From a bacterium (lineage in GTDB: Bacteria > Patescibacteriota > Doudnabacteria > UBA920), in assembly GCA_021789715.1 (NCBI GenBank), contig JAJYJE010000036.1:1-8546 (forward strand): a stretch of 8,546 nt of DNA, read 5' to 3'. Shown one piece after another: positions 1 through 6,480 of this stretch. The notes beneath the pieces are model-generated. The model made no database searches. It saw only the letters and a program-made list of their open reading frames with translations, and was not told the origin of the DNA. Positions within the stretch are counted from its first letter, which is position 1, and the number at the start of each line of letters is the position of its first letter. The translations under genes were made by a program, and so were the position numbers.

Positions 1-112
1 TCTTAGTGACGCTGATGATATCATCGAGTACTTTGCCCTTACCTGCTTTGTCCGCGGCCAGGTAATCCGCTAATTTTTCCTTTAAAATCTCCTGTTTTGT
101 TGCCATAGTCAT
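1..112 (-). CDS. Partial ORF, possible N-terminus of an integrase-type transposase
   Basis: Only the first 37 codons lie in the window; the gene runs off the left edge. The protein begins MTMATKQEILKEKLADYLAA and continues with a Lys/Gly-rich segment and an ILD-like stretch (VLDDII) before SVTK. A basic helical start followed by 'KGK(V/I)LD...VT' resembles, from memory, the N-terminal helix-turn-helix region of integrase-core (DDE) transposases common in CPR genomes, but no catalytic residue is visible. Two in-frame ATGs (ending at 112 and at 106) are possible. Neither has a Shine-Dalgarno sequence, so the outer one is listed. It could equally be an unrelated small basic protein. Confidence 0.45.
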   Translation of the reverse strand, partial: MTMATKQEILKEKLADYLAADKAGKGKVLDDIISVTK

Positions 113-135
113 AGTACTGACTACGGTAACACTAA

Positions 136-181
136 TTATTATCTAACCGCTAACCTTACGGTTGCAGTATTTATTATCTAA
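136..181. repeat. Pair of 11-bp direct repeats
   Basis: The 11-mer ttattatctaa occurs at 136-146 and again at 171-181, 35 bp apart. It lies between the partial minus-strand ORF and the tRNA-Leu promoter. The spacing is compatible with protein-binding sites or part of a mobile-element end, but the sequence is AT-rich and chance is possible. A weak aaccg/cggtt inverted pair (145-149, 159-163) lies between the copies. Confidence 0.35.
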
Positions 182-190
182 AGCGAGAGG

Positions 191-219
191 TTTACACGAA
201 AGCGGGATTCTGCTAGACT
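191..219 (+). promoter_or_regulatory. Sigma70-like promoter of tRNA-Leu
   Basis: TTTACA (191-196) is a one-mismatch -35 box. A 17-bp spacer separates it from TAGACT (214-219), which is preceded by TG to give an extended -10 (TGCTAGACT). The predicted transcript start near 226 is about 11 bases before the mature tRNA 5' end at 237. Confidence 0.65.
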
Positions 220-236
220 AATTGAAGATTTATTGT

Positions 237-321
237 GCCGCTGTGGTGGAATTGGCAGACACGCACGACTCAAAATCGTGTGCCTAACGGCATGTCGGTT
301 CGACTCCGACCAGCGGCACCA
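237..321 (+). tRNA. tRNA-Leu, anticodon CAA
   Basis: This 85-base tRNA folds completely by eye. The acceptor arm is GCCGCTG (237-243) with CAGCGGC (311-317), then discriminator A318 and an encoded CCA (319-321). The anticodon stem is CACGA/TCGTG (264-268, 276-280) around the loop CTCAAAA, giving anticodon CAA (271-273), which reads UUG. The class II variable arm (281-293) has a TGCC/GGCA stem, typical of leucine tRNAs. The T arm is GTCGG/CCGAC (294-298, 306-310) with loop TTCGACT. It is transcribed toward glyA. Its cognate synthetase gene, leuS, lies about 3.3 kb away in the same window. Confidence 0.97.
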
Positions 322-347
322 TGCAAGAATTTCCCGAGTTTAATTGC

Positions 348-375
348 AAAAAATCCGCCACTGGCGGATTTTTTT
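348..375. terminator. Bidirectional intrinsic terminator between tRNA-Leu and glyA
   Basis: The stem AATCCGCC (352-359) pairs with GGCGGATT (363-370) around a 3-base ACT loop. It is flanked by an A-run on the left (348-353) and a T-run on the right (369-375). It therefore works as a hairpin plus U-tract in both directions: 3' of the tRNA-Leu transcript on the plus strand, and about 55 bases after the glyA stop on the minus strand. Confidence 0.85.
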
Positions 376-428
376 ATTACCATAATTCAAAAAGCTCGAA
401 CCCGAAGCCGGGCCGTTCTTAATTACAA

Positions 429-1679
429 CTACGCGATTCCCGGAACCGGAAACTTTAACGAAAATTCTCTGACTTCTTTTTGAATCGACGCAAGCCTGGC
501 GTCGTCGGTGCGGCTCATTAAGGCGCGGTCCAATAAATCCGCCACCATTTCCATATCGGATTCCTTGGCCCCGCGGGTGGTTAGCGCCGGCGTACCCAGG
601 CGGATACCGGATGGGTCCAGCGGTTTGCGGGGATCGAACGGGATCATATTCTTCTTCATGCATATGCCGGCACATTCCACAACCTTCTCCGCCTCCTTGC
701 CGGTAATCTGCTTGCTGCCGTAAACGTCAATTAGCATCAGGTGATTATCTGTGCCGCCCGAAACCACTCGGTAGCCGCGCTTTTGCAAAGCTGACGATAA
801 TGCCTTGGCGTTTCTGATGACTTGCGCTGAATAATCGACAAAATCAGATTTCAGCGCTTCTCCGAACGCCACGGCTTTAGCCGCGTTAATATGGTCGTGT
901 GGGCCGCCCTGCACGCCCGGAAATACCGCCTTGTCAACAGCGGAAGCAAACTTTTCCTTGCACATAATCATAGCGCCGCGCGGGCCGCGCAAAGTCTTAT
1001 GGGTCGTGGTGGAAACAACGTCAAAATACGGCACCGGACTCTCTAATTGTTTACCCGCGATGAGGCCGGCGATATGGGCAATATCAGCAAAAGTATAAGC
1101 TCCGGCCTTGTCGGCGATCTCCTTAAACCGCTTCCACTCCATGGAGCGCGAGTAGGCGCTAAAACCCGCCAAAATCAGCTTTGGTTTTTCCCGCAGCGCA
1201 ATTTCTTCCAGCTCGTCCATATCGACAACTTCCGTATCTTTGTCCACAAAATACGGAATGATGGTGTAGAGTTTACCGGAAAAGTTTAACGGATGGCCGT
1301 GGGAAAGGTGCCCGCCTTGGTCGAGCGAAAACCCCAGGACCTTATCGCCGGGATTTAACAGAGCCATATACACGGCCAGGTTAGCCGGCGAACCCGACAA
1401 AGGCTGGACATTAACGTGTTCGGCGCCGAATAACTCCTTGGCGCGCTCAATGGCCAAATTTTCCGCCTGGTCAATAACCTCGTTGCCGCCATAGTAACGC
1501 TTGCCGGGATAACCCTCCGAATATTTATTGGTAAGAATCGAGCCCATGGCTTCCAGCACCGCCGGGCTAACATAGTTCTCCGAGGCTATCAGTTCTATCC
1601 CCTCTTTCTGTCTTTGCTCCTCGCGTTTGATGATCTCGTACAAACGCGGATCGTTTTTCTCAATATTTGGATAATTCAT
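429..1679 (-). CDS. glyA: Serine hydroxymethyltransferase
   Basis: This cytosolic PLP enzyme interconverts serine plus tetrahydrofolate with glycine plus 5,10-methylene-THF, the main one-carbon source. It has 416 residues, full length for the bacterial family. Hallmarks in order are: ELIASENYVS (29-38); NKYSEGYPGKRYYGG (51-65), with the active-site Tyr/Glu; LSGSPAN (94-100); GGHLSHG (122-128); DIAHIAGL (199-206); the PLP-lysine motif TTTHKTLRGPRG with K228; QGGPHDH (257-263); and GIRLGTPA (358-365) with the carboxylate-binding Arg360. The LDQGGHLSHG and QGGPHDH variants differ from the E. coli versions and are what I recall from CPR enzymes. The ATG at 1679 has no Shine-Dalgarno sequence; TAAAAT ends 8 bases before it. 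An alternative longer leader is described in the gap entry. The gene converges with tRNA-Leu on a shared terminator. Confidence 0.97.
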   Translation of the reverse strand: MNYPNIEKNDPRLYEIIKREEQRQKEGIELIASENYVSPAVLEAMGSILTNKYSEGYPGKRYYGGNEVIDQAENLAIERAKELFGAEHVNVQPLSGSPANLAVYMALLNPGDKVLGFSLDQGGHLSHGHPLNFSGKLYTIIPYFVDKDTEVVDMDELEEIALREKPKLILAGFSAYSRSMEWKRFKEIADKAGAYTFADIAHIAGLIAGKQLESPVPYFDVVSTTTHKTLRGPRGAMIMCKEKFASAVDKAVFPGVQGGPHDHINAAKAVAFGEALKSDFVDYSAQVIRNAKALSSALQKRGYRVVSGGTDNHLMLIDVYGSKQITGKEAEKVVECAGICMKKNMIPFDPRKPLDPSGIRLGTPALTTRGAKESDMEMVADLLDRALMSRTDDARLASIQKEVREFSLKFPVPGIA

Positions 1680-2005
1680 ATATTTGCAAATTTTACGCGG
1701 GTGCGCTCGCTGATCTCCGGACAGTATCGTAGCCTATCCGTTTAATGTCTAATTTACTCCTTTATTTCCAAAATTTATAAAAAAGCCGAGTTTGTAATCC
1801 GTAGGCCTGAAATACCTCCAAAACCGCTTGATCTAACCTTCGACAAGAAAAGGCTTCGATTTAAGCTCGGAAATAATATTTGGTATTATTTACCATTTTA
1901 TCTGGCACATAAGTACCAATTTTTTGACCATTGTAATATATACCTGTTCGTTTTAGTTTGCATATGAATGTTCCATATTGTAGCTGGTCCGCGCGGGATC
2001 CGCGT
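1680..2005. other. 326-base gap between glyA and the MFS gene; no convincing gene
   Basis: The gap is AT-rich, apart from a GC-rich patch at 1985-2004. On the minus strand it holds a TATAAA hexamer (1774-1779) without a good -35, a perfect AAAGGAG (1756-1762), and a 7-bp hairpin upstream of glyA. The AAAGGAG has no ATG, GTG or TTG at a useful distance. The nearest frame starts with ATT and closes after 17 codons (MKRIGYDT-like if initiated). Next to the MFS stop, a second minus-strand frame stays open to 1861 without its own start codon. The likeliest contents are the glyA leader and promoter and the MFS 3' end. Confidence 0.5.
1718..1740 (-). promoter_or_regulatory. Hairpin in the glyA upstream region
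   Basis: Read on the minus strand, CGGATAG (1740-1734) pairs with CTGTCCG (1724-1718), seven pairs with one G-U, around a 9-base loop. If glyA is transcribed from the TATAAA at 1774-1779, this hairpin lies inside an approximately 90-base leader. I could not match it to the THF or glycine riboswitch consensus. Confidence 0.35.
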
Positions 2006-3154
2006 CTATATGTACATGTATAGCAGGCTATAACACCCTGCCAATACAAATAATACCACAAAACTGCCGGTAATATGAAATAACAAGGCGCCAAGGAGAC
2101 AGGCCGAAAGCTTGCCGACAGAAAGAGATTGTTCAAAAAAAATCGCGTATGGCACAACGTGATTGGCAGCCGCGCGCAGATAGGTAACAGTGGACAGCGG
2201 GATAAAATCCATTTCCTTGCTGGCGCGGGACAGCGTATCCAAAGCAAATACATTCCAAACATTGCTGGCAATAAAGCGGGCGAACCATACCAACGCGCTA
2301 AAAAACGCGCCGAGCTTAATGAGCACGCGCTTAGTGTACTGGTCGGTAATCTTGCCGATAATTACCGCCATTACCGCAGCAATCAAACTGGCCATGGTCG
2401 CCAGGATGCCGGTACCTTCATAATTTTTGACGACAATGTAAATGAACACCGGCCATATTGTCAGCATTATCAGCTCTTCCCCAAAGCCCATATAGCCCAC
2501 GAATTTTTTTGGAATGGCTTTAAACAGATTCCACGTATCGCCGTAATGGTAATTTTTGGGCACGAATAGCTCCTGCTTGGTGAATAGCGGCATTACGGAG
2601 AACGAATAGACAATGGCGGCAATTACGAAGGTCGCGGTCATGCTGAAGCGCTGCGCCAAAAATCCGCCAATAAAAGGGCCGATAATTTGCGAGATCATTT
2701 CAATGGCGTAAACTACGCTAAACTCCCGGCCGAGCTGCTGCTGGTCGGCATAGCGCGCCATAAGCGCGTGAAAACCGGGCCAAAACAAGGCCTTTTGCAA
2801 ACCTAAAGCAATGGCCGCAGTGTAAGCAAGTCCCGGACTTTCGCGGCCGAGCAAAAGCAGCACCCAATACAGCACCTGAAACGGCACGCTCATGGCTATG
2901 GAATGCTTATAGCCGTAAGCGCTGGCGAACTTGCCGCCCAGTATGATGGTTGGCAAATAAGTTATATACACGACCGCGAAAAAAAGCAGAACCTGCGGCA
3001 CGGTAAAATGCAGCACGTTGTACAAAAAAATCGGCTCAAACAGAGCGGTTATCGATTGGGCCAAATTGCTGATAACCGAAGAAGCGTAAAGTTCGCCAAT
3101 TTCCTCGCGGACTTTTTTTGTAAAGTAGCTGGGCAGATGGTAATTAAGATGCAT
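2006..3154 (-). CDS. MFS-type membrane transporter
   Basis: The protein has 382 residues and is dominated by hydrophobic helices, about 12 by eye: near 24-46, 53-73, 84-103, 107-127, 145-167, 171-191, 217-242, 248-268, 278-298, 300-322, 345-361 and 362-382. A central hydrophilic loop (about 192-216) splits two six-helix halves, as in the major facilitator superfamily. GGKFASAYGYKHS (73-85), between helices 2 and 3, resembles a degenerate MFS motif A. It sits in the cytoplasmic membrane and the substrate cannot be deduced. The protein ends inside the last helix (…LLYMYI) with no charged tail, and another frame stays open past the stop, so a 3' frameshift is conceivable. The ATG has no Shine-Dalgarno sequence; the bases before it are A/T-rich. 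Confidence 0.85.
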   Translation of the reverse strand: MHLNYHLPSYFTKKVREEIGELYASSVISNLAQSITALFEPIFLYNVLHFTVPQVLLFFAVVYITYLPTIILGGKFASAYGYKHSIAMSVPFQVLYWVLLLLGRESPGLAYTAAIALGLQKALFWPGFHALMARYADQQQLGREFSVVYAIEMISQIIGPFIGGFLAQRFSMTATFVIAAIVYSFSVMPLFTKQELFVPKNYHYGDTWNLFKAIPKKFVGYMGFGEELIMLTIWPVFIYIVVKNYEGTGILATMASLIAAVMAVIIGKITDQYTKRVLIKLGAFFSALVWFARFIASNVWNVFALDTLSRASKEMDFIPLSTVTYLRAAANHVVPYAIFFEQSLSVGKLSACLLGALLFHITGSFVVLFVLAGCYSLLYMYI

Positions 3155-3230
3155 TTTTATTTTTAACTCAAGACTAACACTTAAAACCTATTTCCGTCAT
3201 CAAGAATACAACGGCCAAAAGGAGGCACCA

Positions 3231-3557
3231 ATGACCGCTACGGAACTCGCCACTTACTTTGCGATAGTATGCAGAAATTACGGCTTTGCCGACCAAGTGT
3301 CGCTTGAAGAAATTAACAATACGCTAAGAGAGCATTGCCGCGGGCTGCGGAACTCGCCTACGGAAGAAATGTTTGTCATGCTTCGCCGTATTTGCAGCCA
3401 GCGCGACAACCAAAGAATGTCCACCTTGGTCCTGCGCCATACCCGCGCTATTTTACAGAGACTGGAAGACCTGGGGGTCTCCCGAAACGATATAATTCGG
3501 CGACTCTCGAACGGCGAAGCAAAACCCCGTAGCGCGACCGCGACCGGTTCTCCCTAA
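3231..3557 (+). CDS. Small hypothetical helical protein (108 aa), strong RBS
   Basis: I do not recognise this family. The protein is polar, apparently soluble and mostly helical (MTATELATYFAIVCRNYGFA… through LEDLGVSRNDIIRRL near 77-91). It has two cysteines (14, 36) before a third (55), and no signal peptide or membrane segment. The last part resembles a helix-turn-helix only loosely. Expression is well supported: AAGGAGG (3219-3225) lies 5 bases before the ATG and a strong terminator coincides with its end. It stands divergent to the MFS gene and convergent with leuS, and no clear promoter was found. The basic, low-complexity tail (KPRSATATGSP) is partly encoded by the terminator stem. Confidence 0.8.
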   Translation: MTATELATYFAIVCRNYGFADQVSLEEINNTLREHCRGLRNSPTEEMFVMLRRICSQRDNQRMSTLVLRHTRAILQRLEDLGVSRNDIIRRLSNGEAKPRSATATGSP

Positions 3558-3576
3558 GGAGAGAACCGGTTTTTTT
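3543..3576 (+). terminator. Intrinsic terminator overlapping the end of the small gene
   Basis: ACCGGTTCTC (3543-3552) pairs perfectly with GAGAACCGGT (3561-3570) around an 8-base loop and is followed by a run of seven T (3570-3576). The TAA stop of the upstream gene (3555-3557) lies in the loop. The T-run overlaps the leuS stop codon on the opposite strand. There is no U-tract on the minus strand, so it acts for the plus strand only. Confidence 0.9.
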
Positions 3577-6421
3577 ATACTACCAAATTAATCAATCTAT
3601 CGGCCACAAAAATAGCGCGTTTAACTGGACTGCCGCCAATACTGTTAATAACGGCCGGCATTGCCAAAGCCGCCTGCCTGACCGCCGCTTCACCGCTGCC
3701 GGTCGGCAGCGCAATTTTTCCCCTGACCTTGCCGTTAACCTGGACAATGAACTCCGTAGTTGCGTCAATAATCATTTTCGGATCGTAAACCGGCCAGGGC
3801 TCCAGCTGCAAAGATTTCTTGCCGCCCAACAGCTGATTCAGCTCTTCGCAAATATGAGGCGCGAATGGATACAGCAATTTCAAAAAAATTTTAACCGTCT
3901 TAACCGAGACCTCTGCATCCTTAACCTGGTTATGGAATTCCATGAAACTGGATATGGCGGTGTTGAAACTGAAATTTTCGATATCTTCCGTAATCTTCTT
4001 GATCAACTTGTGAAGAGCCCTGGTTACCGATTCCGAATCTTTCAATCTTTTAGTCTTTAAATCTTTAAATTTATTATTTCCCCACCCCCACACCCGGTCT
4101 AAAAACCTCCGAATACCCACAATGCCCTGAGTTTGCCAGGGCTTGGCGTCTTCCAGCGGTCCCATAAACATTTCGTACATCCGCAAAGAATCCGCGCCGA
4201 ATTCTTTTACCACGTCATCCGGATTTATCACATTACCGCGGCTTTTGCTCATCTTTTCTCCGTCCGGTCCTAAGATTAACCCCTGATTGCGCAGCTTCAA
4301 GAATGGCTCGCCAAAATTCAAATAGCCAAAATCACGCAATGCTTTGGTAAAAAACCGGGAATAAAGCAAGTGCAAAACCGCGTGCTCGGCGCCGCCAACA
4401 TAAACATCAACGGGCAGCCATTTATGCATTTTCTGTTTGCCGGCAAAGACTTTTTTATCTTTAGAGTCGGTGTAGCGCAAAAAATACCAGGACGAGTCGA
4501 CGAACGTATCCATTGTATCGTAATCTCGCTCAGCCGCTCCTTTGCAATTCGGACAAGCAACTTTTCTAAATTGCTTCGACCGCTTAAGCGGCGATTCGCC
4601 GGTCGGGCGAAAATCCACATCTGTGGGCAATTTAACCGGCAAGTCCTTTTCCGGCACCGGCTGCATCCCGCATTTTTCGCAGTAGATAATGGGAATCGGC
4701 GCGCCCCAGTAGCGCTGGCGGGATACCAGCCAGTCGCGCAGTTTATATTTGGTGGTAAGCTTGCCGAATTTAGATCCGATTTTTTCGATCGCATCTTCGG
4801 ATTTAAGGCCGGTGAACTCGCCGGAATCAATCAGCGCGCCATAATTGACGGCCGCCTGTTCTTTGCCGGCTACCCGCTCCCAAAAAACCGGATCAGCCAA
4901 ACCCGTCCCAATAGCCTGGCTGACTTTTTCTTTGGCCAGCCATTCGCAGACATGCTTTTGTTCTTCTTCGGCCGCCACGCCAATCTGTCGGCCGCTTCTT
5001 AGCTCCACATAAAAACCCGATTGCGTATCTAATCGGTTCTGTTTTTTTAAAGGAGCGAAAAATTTGACCGTAACCGCCCCGAGCGGCCTGACCACGGCGG
5101 CATCAACATAACCAGTTTCCTCTTTAATCTCCCGCAACACGGCTTGCTCCGGCAATTCGCCAGATTCCGCGCCGCCGCTGACAAAAGCATGGCGGTCGCC
5201 GTCAAGCCATTTTAAAACCAAATATTCATCTTTTTCCCAATGCTTAATAACTGCGCGGACCACCGCGCGCTCCATTGCCGGTTCGTTTTCATGGAATGCC
5301 AACGGTCCCTCCTTTGTCACCAAAAGCGGGGCCACAACCTGTTTAATCGGCAATGCAAACTTCTTGGCGAACTCAAAATCCCGCTCGTCGTGGGCAGGCA
5401 CGGCCATAATCGCTCCGGTGCCATAGCCGGTAATTACGTAATCGGCGATCCATACCGGAATTTCTTGGGCCGTGGCGGGATTAATCGCCTTCAAACCTTT
5501 CAATTCAACACCGGTTTTTTCTTTTTCCAGTTGTGTGCGCTGCAATTCCGATTTCTTTTTGGTCGCCTCGATGTATTTTTGAACTTCATCCCAATTTTCA
5601 ATTTTCAATTTAAAATTTTCAATTGCTCCATGCTCAGGCGCCAAAACCATATACGTCGCTCCGAATAGCGTATCTGGCCTAGTCGTGAATACCTTAATAC
5701 TTACTTCGTGATCCTTGATTCTAAAATCTATTTCCGCTCCCTGGCTCTTGCCGATCCAATTCCGCTGCATCAGCTTTATCGGCTCCGGCCAGTCAAGCTT
5801 ATCTAAATCTGACAATAATTCTTCGGCGTAATCGGTAATCTTAAAGAACCATTGCGATAACAATTTTTGTATAACCACCGTGCCGCAGCGCTCGCACTTA
5901 CCATCCGCTACCTGCTCATTGGCCAAAACCGTATTATCCTTGGGGCACCAGTTTACATAAGCTTCCTTTTTGTAGGCCAAACCCTGCTTATAAAACTGCA
6001 AAAACAGCCACTGGGTCCACTTATAGTAGTCTGGCGAAGAAGTGTTGACTTCCCTGCTCCAGTCGTACGAAAGACCCAGCGACTGGATTTGCTGGCGGAA
6101 ACGCTTGATGTTCTTTTGTGTAGTCTTTTGAGGATGCACGCCCTCTTTAATCGCATAATTCTCGGCAGGCAAACCAAATGCATCCCAGCCCATGGGGTGC
6201 AGAACGTTATCACCTTTCATTCGGCGGAAACGCGATAAAATATCGGTGGCCGTGTAACCTTCCGGATGGCCCACATGCAACCCTGCGCCCGAAGGATACG
6301 GGAACATATCTAAGATATATTTTTTAGGCTTTTTCCCGCTATCTTTCGTCTGAAAAGTTTTATGCGCAAGCCAATATTTCTGCCAATTCTTTTCGATTTT
6401 CTGATGGCTGTACTTGTTCAT
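3575..6421 (-). CDS. leuS: Leucyl-tRNA synthetase with an internal Nudix domain
   Basis: This class Ia synthetase charges tRNA-Leu in the cytosol. It has 948 residues, longer than the roughly 860 usual for bacteria. Visible in order: the HIGH-type motif HVGH (49-52) after PYPSG; Cys pairs near 159-179; the CP1 editing domain with TTRPDTLFGAT (246-256), GYGTGAIMAVPAHDERD (332-348); a Nudix insertion (about 380-510); SGEFTGL (533-539); LRDWLVSRQRYWGAPIP (561-577); a zinc-knuckle-like CEKC/CPNC (581-584, 623-626); DTFVDSSWYFLRY (638-650); KMSKS (723-727); the helical anticodon domain; and the C-terminal domain with VNGKVRGKI (895-903). Two micro-repeat segments lie at residues 267-276 and 785-795. 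The ATG at 6421 has no Shine-Dalgarno sequence; TATAAT on the minus strand (6446-6451) lies 24 bases upstream without a good -35. Confidence 0.98.
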   Translation of the reverse strand: MNKYSHQKIEKNWQKYWLAHKTFQTKDSGKKPKKYILDMFPYPSGAGLHVGHPEGYTATDILSRFRRMKGDNVLHPMGWDAFGLPAENYAIKEGVHPQKTTQKNIKRFRQQIQSLGLSYDWSREVNTSSPDYYKWTQWLFLQFYKQGLAYKKEAYVNWCPKDNTVLANEQVADGKCERCGTVVIQKLLSQWFFKITDYAEELLSDLDKLDWPEPIKLMQRNWIGKSQGAEIDFRIKDHEVSIKVFTTRPDTLFGATYMVLAPEHGAIENFKLKIENWDEVQKYIEATKKKSELQRTQLEKEKTGVELKGLKAINPATAQEIPVWIADYVITGYGTGAIMAVPAHDERDFEFAKKFALPIKQVVAPLLVTKEGPLAFHENEPAMERAVVRAVIKHWEKDEYLVLKWLDGDRHAFVSGGAESGELPEQAVLREIKEETGYVDAAVVRPLGAVTVKFFAPLKKQNRLDTQSGFYVELRSGRQIGVAAEEEQKHVCEWLAKEKVSQAIGTGLADPVFWERVAGKEQAAVNYGALIDSGEFTGLKSEDAIEKIGSKFGKLTTKYKLRDWLVSRQRYWGAPIPIIYCEKCGMQPVPEKDLPVKLPTDVDFRPTGESPLKRSKQFRKVACPNCKGAAERDYDTMDTFVDSSWYFLRYTDSKDKKVFAGKQKMHKWLPVDVYVGGAEHAVLHLLYSRFFTKALRDFGYLNFGEPFLKLRNQGLILGPDGEKMSKSRGNVINPDDVVKEFGADSLRMYEMFMGPLEDAKPWQTQGIVGIRRFLDRVWGWGNNKFKDLKTKRLKDSESVTRALHKLIKKITEDIENFSFNTAISSFMEFHNQVKDAEVSVKTVKIFLKLLYPFAPHICEELNQLLGGKKSLQLEPWPVYDPKMIIDATTEFIVQVNGKVRGKIALPTGSGEAAVRQAALAMPAVINSIGGSPVKRAIFVADRLINLVV
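4038..4069 (-). repeat. Octamer tandem array inside leuS
   Basis: On the minus strand four 8-bp units follow each other: TTTAAAGA, TTTAAAGA, CTAAAAGA, TTGAAAGA. They encode the charged segment FKDLKTKRLKD (785-795) in the helical anticodon-binding part, an area that is not conserved in LeuRS. Confidence 0.75.
4892..5284 (-). other. Nudix hydrolase domain inserted within LeuRS
   Basis: These are residues about 380-510 of LeuRS. The Nudix signature G-x5-E-x7-R-E-U-x-E-E-x-G-U is fully met: G416, E422, R430, E431, I432, E434, E435, G437, Y438. It is preceded by the strands expected for the fold (VVRAVIKHW, EYLVLKW). The catalytic metal-binding glutamates are all present, so the domain is probably active. 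The segment sits between PIKQVV and the LeuRS motif NSGEF-like DSGEFTGL, where ordinary LeuRS has a short linker in the distal part of the editing domain. The substrate is unknown. Confidence 0.9.
5589..5623 (-). repeat. Heptamer tandem array inside leuS
   Basis: On the minus strand five 7-bp units run ATTGAAA, ATTTTAA, ATTGAAA, ATTGAAA, ATTGGGA (the last degenerate). They encode IENFKLKIENW (267-277) in a loop of the CP1 editing domain. The period is 7, so the three exact copies fall in different codon phases. Confidence 0.75.
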
Positions 6422-6425
6422 CGGT

Positions 6426-6453
6426 TTGACTAATTACGTTGATTGATTATAAT
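6426..6453 (+). promoter_or_regulatory. Sigma70-like promoter of the 6473 gene
   Basis: TTGACT (6426-6431) and a perfect TATAAT (6448-6453) are separated by 16 bp. Transcription would start near 6460, right before the Shine-Dalgarno sequence, giving a leader of about 13 bases. ATTATAAT reads as TATAAT on both strands, so the same site could offer a -10 for divergent leuS, though no minus-strand -35 is evident. Confidence 0.75.
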
Positions 6454-6460
6454 TGCGGTG

Positions 6461-6480
6461 GGAGGTCCTCATATGGAGGA
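6461..6480 (+). promoter_or_regulatory. RBS and start-codon hairpin that fix the start at 6473
   Basis: GGAGG (6461-6465) lies 7 bases before ATG 6473, which makes this the start rather than the upstream TTG at 6443 that overlaps the promoter. Immediately after the Shine-Dalgarno sequence, TCCTC (6466-6470) can pair with GAGGA (6476-6480), leaving the 5-base loop ATATG that contains the start codon. Confidence 0.6.

Noticed and set aside
235..483. Plus-strand 82-residue frame beginning MPLWWNWQTRTTQ
   Set aside because: It is the translation of the tRNA-Leu and its terminator, not a gene.
1861..2271. Minus-strand 136-residue frame overlapping the MFS 3' end
   Set aside because: The upstream two thirds are a shifted reading of the MFS helices; only the tail past 2006 merited a finding.
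4370..5002. Plus-strand 210-residue frame opposite leuS
   Set aside because: It is a shadow of the leuS coding frame (catalytic and Nudix parts), with no RBS and no recognisable domain.
5043..5061. AAAGGAG with a downstream TTG on the plus strand within leuS
   Set aside because: It is inside conserved LeuRS/Nudix coding sequence and leads to no sustained frame; a chance match.
6443..6472. Upstream TTG start for the 6473 gene
   Set aside because: It lies in the promoter, upstream of the predicted transcript start and of the Shine-Dalgarno sequence.
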